This document shows positions 5,822-9,317 of a stretch of DNA of 9,317 nucleotides, piece after piece. This DNA is from Paracoccaceae bacterium (GTDB lineage Bacteria; Pseudomonadota; Alphaproteobacteria; Rhodobacterales; Rhodobacteraceae), in assembly GCA_026982275.1 (NCBI GenBank), contig JALSHK010000459.1, forward strand, positions 1 to 9,317. Reading direction: 5' to 3'. The notes under the pieces are model-generated. The model was not told where the DNA came from. It worked only from the letters and a program-made list of their open reading frames with translations, and ran no database searches. The translations under genes and the position numbers were made by a program. Positions within the stretch are counted from its first letter, which is position 1. Each line of letters starts with the position of its first letter.

Positions 5822-6280
5822 ATGAAGAAAATTCTCACCGCCCTGGCGCTTACAACGGCGCTGGTTATGCCCGGCACCGTTATGGCACGAAACGTAACCC
5901 TGACGGGTATCCTGAAAAATTATGGCGGAGACGGTGCCTATCTCGCCGTTTATATCACCAATGCAAACGGATCTTATGTCGGAACGCTTTGGCTCGCTGG
6001 CGGCAAGTCGAAATATTACAATAGCCTGAGCCACTGGTATCGCGCCACCGGCGGGGCCACCAGCGGGGTCACCGCCGCAAGCGTAGGGTCCGGACGATCT
6101 TTCCAGATCACCTTTGATATCGCGGATGCGTTGATCGACTCGGGTTATCAGATCCGCATTGATGCCTCGGTCGAGAATTTTCGCGATGCTCCGTCGGATA
6201 TCATCATTCCCCTGACCAGTGAAAGCTTCGGCACTGCCAATTCCGGTCGTCGCTATATCAGAAGTGTTTTCCTGCAATAG
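5822..6280 (+). CDS. secreted DUF2271-like protein, possible redox partner
   Basis: This 152-residue protein has a clear Sec signal peptide (MKK, hydrophobic 4-18, likely cleavage after VMA at 20-22). The mature part is mostly beta-strand. It has the features I associate with DUF2271: a first strand VTLTGIL, a GAYLAVYITNANG strand, GTLWLAGGKSKYYNSLSHWY (residues 54-73), a glycine-rich loop, and the late strands FQITFDI and YQIRIDASVE. In other bacteria DUF2271 genes accompany PepSY-membrane proteins and ApbE, as here. Many members carry a D-x-x-T-G-A-T type site in the loop that resembles ApbE flavinylation sites. Here the matching stretch is SGVTAASVGSG (81-91), so the Gly is Ala and the acceptor would be S87. 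The ribosome site GGAGAA (5809-5814) is well spaced. The next gene starts 26 bp downstream. The family call is from memory of motifs; the function is unproven. Confidence 0.78.
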   Translation: MKKILTALALTTALVMPGTVMARNVTLTGILKNYGGDGAYLAVYITNANGSYVGTLWLAGGKSKYYNSLSHWYRATGGATSGVTAASVGSGRSFQITFDIADALIDSGYQIRIDASVENFRDAPSDIIIPLTSESFGTANSGRRYIRSVFLQ

Positions 6281-6306
6281 ACAGCCCATTTCCGGAGATT
6301 CGCATT

Positions 6307-8517
6307 ATGATACGCGCATTACACAAATACACTGGCCTGCTGGCCTCCATTCTATTGCTAGTTCTGGCCCTGAGCGGGGTCGCCCTTTCGGTTATTCCGG
6401 CCTGGGATAAACTGCAAACCCCTGCCCTGTCTGAATCCGGTCTGAGTGTCGGAGAGTTGGCCGCGCGAATAGCAACACATTACCCCGGGGTCGAGCAGAT
6501 CAAGCGCGCGCCTTCGGGCAAAATCACTGCCTATTTCTATGCCGATAACGAACCCGGAGCGGTGGTTGTGGATCCGGCTACCGGACAAGGGGTATCGGAT
6601 TACAGTTTCTCGCCGGTCGTTCGCTGGATAAAGGATTTACACCGCTCGCTCCTGCTGGGGGACGGGGGGCGCCTCACCATGGCAGCAGCGGCAGCGGCTC
6701 TGTTCCTGCTGTCGGCTTCTGGCGTATCTTTGATTGCCCGCCGCATGGGTGGATGGCGAAAGGCTCTCGCCCCCGCCCGTGGCCCATTTGCCAGCCGTAT
6801 GCACGTGGATGCCGGTCGTTTGTCAATTCCGGGGCTGATCCTGACATCGCTCACCGCTCTTTACATGGCGCTGGGCAGCTTTGAGCTATTGCCACAAGAC
6901 ACCCCGCAGCCGGTCTTTCCGGCAGCGGTGAGCGGCGAAACGGGACTGCCCACCTCCGAAATGCTTGCGCTGGGGGAGGTGCCTGTCAGCCAGCTTCGCA
7001 GCCTGACCTTTCCCTATGTCGGCGATGCGACTGATGTTTTCACCCTCAGCACCAATTCCGGCAAAGGGTATATCGATCAGGGCACCGGAGAAATGCTGGC
7101 TTGGGACAGCGCCGGTATTTGGCAAAAGATATACGAATTCATATATCTTTTGCACACAGGCGAAGGCGCATGGCTCTGGGGGCTTGTGCTTGGCCTATTG
7201 GTGCTTGGCACAGCGGTTCTTGCCACAACAGGCATTTTTATGTGGTGGCTGGCCCGCCGCGCCCGCCCCGCCTTGCCAAAAGGCGTGGCCGCCAACAAGG
7301 CCGACACTATTATCCTTGTCGGTTCGGAAGGTGGCAGCACATGGGGTTTTGCCGGCACCCTGATGGAGGGGTTAATGGCATGTGGCCACCGGGTTCATAC
7401 CGCCCCTATGTCACGCTTCACCCCTGAAAAATATAGCAATGCCCGGCAAATTATCGTCTTGGCGGCAACCTATGGAGATGGCAAGCCTCCCGCATCGGCC
7501 AAAGGGTTTATCGACAAGGTTAACGCCTTGCAGCAGGCTCCCGCAGCCAGGCTGGCCGTCCTTGGCTTTGGCGATCGTCAATTCCCCGCCTATTGCGCCT
7601 TTGCCGAACAGGTCGTTGCGCTGGCAAAGGAAAAAGGCTGGCAGAGCTTGCTGCCCATGGATACCGTAAACTGCCAGTCTCCGCAAGATTTCAGCCGCTG
7701 GGGTTATGACCTGGGTCAGGCTCTGGGGCATGATCTGGAGCTTTCCCATCTGGCGATGCAGCAACACACCCATAGGCTAAAGCTGGTTTCTCGCCGTGAT
7801 TTCGGGCTGGAATTGCAGACCCCGACCGCGATCCTTCGCTTTGCGTTGCCCCGCACAGGGCTTCTGGCCCGTCTGGGCGGGCGCGGCTGGAAACGGTTCG
7901 GCGCCGGGGATCTTCTGGGTGTCATCCCCGAAACATCCAACGTGGCGCGGCTTTACTCACTCGCAAGCGGCACACGGGACGGTTTTGTCGAAATCTGTGT
8001 GCGCAAGCATTCACACGGGCTTTGCTCCGGCCAGCTATTCAATCTGGCCGTTGGTGACGAAATTTCGGCCTTCATCCGGCCGAACCCGTCTTTCGCTCCG
8101 GCCAAAAACCGCAAGCCGGTCATATTGATCGGCGCGGGCACCGGCATTGGCCCTTTGGCGGGCTTTGTGCGCGCCAATCACCGGCAGCGCCCGATGCGGC
8201 TGTATTTCGGCATTCGCCATCCCGCAGCCGATTTTTTATACGGACAAGAAATCGGCCAATGGCAGCGCGAGGGTAAGCTTGAAAATGCCCGTATCGCCGC
8301 CTCTCGCTTGCAGCAGGCGGCTTATGTGCAGGATATTTTGCGCCTGGATGCCACCCATGTTGCCGAACAGGTCAAAAACGGAGCCCAGATTCTGGTGTGC
8401 GGGGGGCGTGATATGGCAGCAGGCGTTTTGCAGGCCCTGCATGAAATTCTGGCCCCGCACGGGCTGGAACCTGCACGGCTGAAAGCCCAGGGGAGATATC
8501 TTGAAGATGTCTATTGA
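6307..8517 (+). CDS. PepSY-type membrane protein fused to NADPH diflavin reductase
   Basis: A 736-residue fusion. Residues 1-320 form a PepSY-associated membrane unit with segments at about 10-31, 122-145, 173-191 and 290-316. PepSY-like loops include VVVDPATGQGV (87-97) and YIDQGTGEML (255-264). Histidines H6, H112, H166 and H283 lie at membrane edges. Residues 334-475 are a flavodoxin domain with FMN loops GSEGGSTWGFA, AATYGDGKPP and LGFGDRQFPAY. Residues 485-736 are a CPR/CysJ-type FAD and NADPH module: RLYSLAS (548-554), GLCSGQL (571-577), LIGAGTGIGPLAG (607-619), YFGIRHPAADFLY (633-645), VCGGRDMAAGV (697-707) and a terminal GRYLEDVY. The expected reaction passes electrons NADPH to FAD to FMN, then across the membrane. 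The PepSY-membrane reductase FoxB uses haem to reduce ferric siderophores, so a similar role is possible. It is not sulfite reductase: no hemoprotein partner is present. GGAG sits 9 bases before the ATG. Confidence 0.92.
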   Translation: MIRALHKYTGLLASILLLVLALSGVALSVIPAWDKLQTPALSESGLSVGELAARIATHYPGVEQIKRAPSGKITAYFYADNEPGAVVVDPATGQGVSDYSFSPVVRWIKDLHRSLLLGDGGRLTMAAAAAALFLLSASGVSLIARRMGGWRKALAPARGPFASRMHVDAGRLSIPGLILTSLTALYMALGSFELLPQDTPQPVFPAAVSGETGLPTSEMLALGEVPVSQLRSLTFPYVGDATDVFTLSTNSGKGYIDQGTGEMLAWDSAGIWQKIYEFIYLLHTGEGAWLWGLVLGLLVLGTAVLATTGIFMWWLARRARPALPKGVAANKADTIILVGSEGGSTWGFAGTLMEGLMACGHRVHTAPMSRFTPEKYSNARQIIVLAATYGDGKPPASAKGFIDKVNALQQAPAARLAVLGFGDRQFPAYCAFAEQVVALAKEKGWQSLLPMDTVNCQSPQDFSRWGYDLGQALGHDLELSHLAMQQHTHRLKLVSRRDFGLELQTPTAILRFALPRTGLLARLGGRGWKRFGAGDLLGVIPETSNVARLYSLASGTRDGFVEICVRKHSHGLCSGQLFNLAVGDEISAFIRPNPSFAPAKNRKPVILIGAGTGIGPLAGFVRANHRQRPMRLYFGIRHPAADFLYGQEIGQWQREGKLENARIAASRLQQAAYVQDILRLDATHVAEQVKNGAQILVCGGRDMAAGVLQALHEILAPHGLEPARLKAQGRYLEDVY

Positions 8518-9317
8518 TCCAGCGCCATACCGGCTTTCCGGCCCGACCATGGGAACCCGCTGGAATGTCGATCTTGGCACCATAGCGGGCATAGATATTC
8601 CCGCGCTCACCACCGCACTCGAACGCGCGGTTATGCTGGTGGACATGCAGATGTCAAGCTGGAAGCCCGAAAGCGATCTGATGCGCCTGAACGCCACGCC
8701 CGCAGGCGAATGGGTTCATATCCCGCCCGCGCTCATGCAGGTGCTGATCCGGGGGCTGGAGGTCGAGCGAATGTCCGGTGGTGCTTTTGATATCGGCCTG
8801 GGTGATCTGGTTCTGGCCTGGGGGTTTGGCTCTGAAGCCGCCAACGAGGCCGGCATTCGTGCCAGGCTTGGGCAGCCCCGTCCGGAAACGCACAAGGTTC
8901 TGGAACTGGATGAAGCCGGTATGCGCGCCCGCAAACACGCCCCGCTAGCGCTGGATCTGTCCGGCATTGCCAAAGGGTTCGCCGTAGACCGGATGATGCG
9001 GGTTTGCGATGAATTCGAAATCCCCTCGGCCTTGGTGGCGCTGGACGGAGAGCTTCGCAGCAAGGGGGCGCAGCCCGCAGGCAAACCCTGGGCCGTGGCA
9101 ATAGAAAAGCCGGATTATTCCGATCGCCAACCATTTTCCATGCTAGAATTACAAGACGCCGCCGTTGCCACCTCGGGGGATTACCGGCATTGGGTGCAGA
9201 TCGGGCAGGCGCGGCTTTCCCATACAATGGACAGGAAAAAAGGCGGGCCGGTATTGCCCGGAATCGCCTCGGTCACTGTTGTGGCGGCGGATTGCATGAC
9301 CGCCGATGCGATGGCGA
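8507..9317 (+). CDS. apbE: ApbE-like FAD:protein FMN transferase, 3' end cut by window
   Basis: The frame is open from ATG 8507 to the window end (270 residues seen of an expected 300 or so). ApbE uses FAD and Mg2+ to attach FMN covalently to Thr or Ser of target proteins. Motifs seen are GPTMGTRWNV (12-21), DMQMSSWKPESDLMRLN (46-62), SGGAFDIGLG (90-99), ALDLSGIAKGFAVDRM (148-163), ALDGELRSKG (178-187), AVATSGDYRHW (219-229), SHTMDRKKGGPV (238-249) and the start of the metal-site motif TADAMA (265-270). There is no signal peptide, lipobox or Tat motif. An in-frame TGA about 25 bases upstream rules out a longer N-terminus. It therefore appears cytoplasmic, although many bacterial ApbE proteins are exported. 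The start lies 11 bp inside the reductase gene, with GGGGAGA 10 bases before it, so the two are translationally coupled. The intended substrate is unclear. Confidence 0.93.
   Translation, partial: MSIDPAPYRLSGPTMGTRWNVDLGTIAGIDIPALTTALERAVMLVDMQMSSWKPESDLMRLNATPAGEWVHIPPALMQVLIRGLEVERMSGGAFDIGLGDLVLAWGFGSEAANEAGIRARLGQPRPETHKVLELDEAGMRARKHAPLALDLSGIAKGFAVDRMMRVCDEFEIPSALVALDGELRSKGAQPAGKPWAVAIEKPDYSDRQPFSMLELQDAAVATSGDYRHWVQIGQARLSHTMDRKKGGPVLPGIASVTVVAADCMTADAMA

Noticed and set aside
5897..5917. CCTGACGG...TCCTGAAA inside the DUF2271 gene as another regulator site
   Set aside because: It lies within codons of the mature protein, the spacing is 12 rather than 11 bp, and the first base of the core differs, so chance is likely.
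6307..8517. Annotation as sulfite reductase flavoprotein subunit (CysJ)
   Set aside because: The diflavin module is CysJ-like, but the membrane-spanning PepSY half and the lack of a neighbouring hemoprotein subunit argue against sulfite reduction.

Overview
The window looks like chromosomal DNA of an alphaproteobacterium, probably a member of the Rhodobacterales. The grounds are the moderately high GC, the tight ATGA-overlapping gene pairs, the dapF-mtaB pair, and family variants resembling those of that order. The taxonomic call is inference from gene content, not from a marker search.

Left part (1-2889). The 3' part of a TetR-family regulator gene (+) runs convergently into a dapF-mtaB operon (-). 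The 51-bp convergent junction and the end of mtaB hold a perfect 16-bp palindrome directly followed by a 9-bp-stem hairpin. DapF makes meso-diaminopimelate for lysine and peptidoglycan. MtaB methylthiolates t6A37 of ANN-decoding tRNAs. Divergent from dapF lies a tRNA-Lys(UUU) gene with its own promoter and a strong terminator-like hairpin. Two oddities stand out: DapF has Ser where the second catalytic Cys is expected, and the tRNA has G instead of A at T-loop position 58.

Right part (3137-9317). This appears to be one functional module around a divergent control region. On the minus strand, an OmpR-type response regulator and a QseC/TctE-like histidine kinase form an ATGA-overlapping pair. 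On the plus strand come a small secreted PepSY protein, a secreted DUF2271-like protein, a 736-aa fusion of a PepSY-type membrane unit with a complete cytoplasmic NADPH/FAD/FMN diflavin reductase, and an ApbE-like FAD:protein FMN transferase cut by the window end. The last two genes overlap by 11 bp.

Proposed working model (inference): the kinase senses an envelope signal, possibly through the PepSY protein. The regulator binds recurring ACCTGA half-sites found in both the divergent region and the region before the DUF2271 gene, where they form 11-bp-spaced tandem pairs typical of OmpR-family sites. The fusion protein moves electrons from NADPH through FAD and FMN across the inner membrane, perhaps via histidine-ligated haem, to a periplasmic acceptor. 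That acceptor could be the DUF2271 protein, if flavinylated, or a ferric complex. The DUF2271 flavinylation-like site is degenerate and the ApbE lacks an export signal, so the identity of the ApbE substrate is the main open question.
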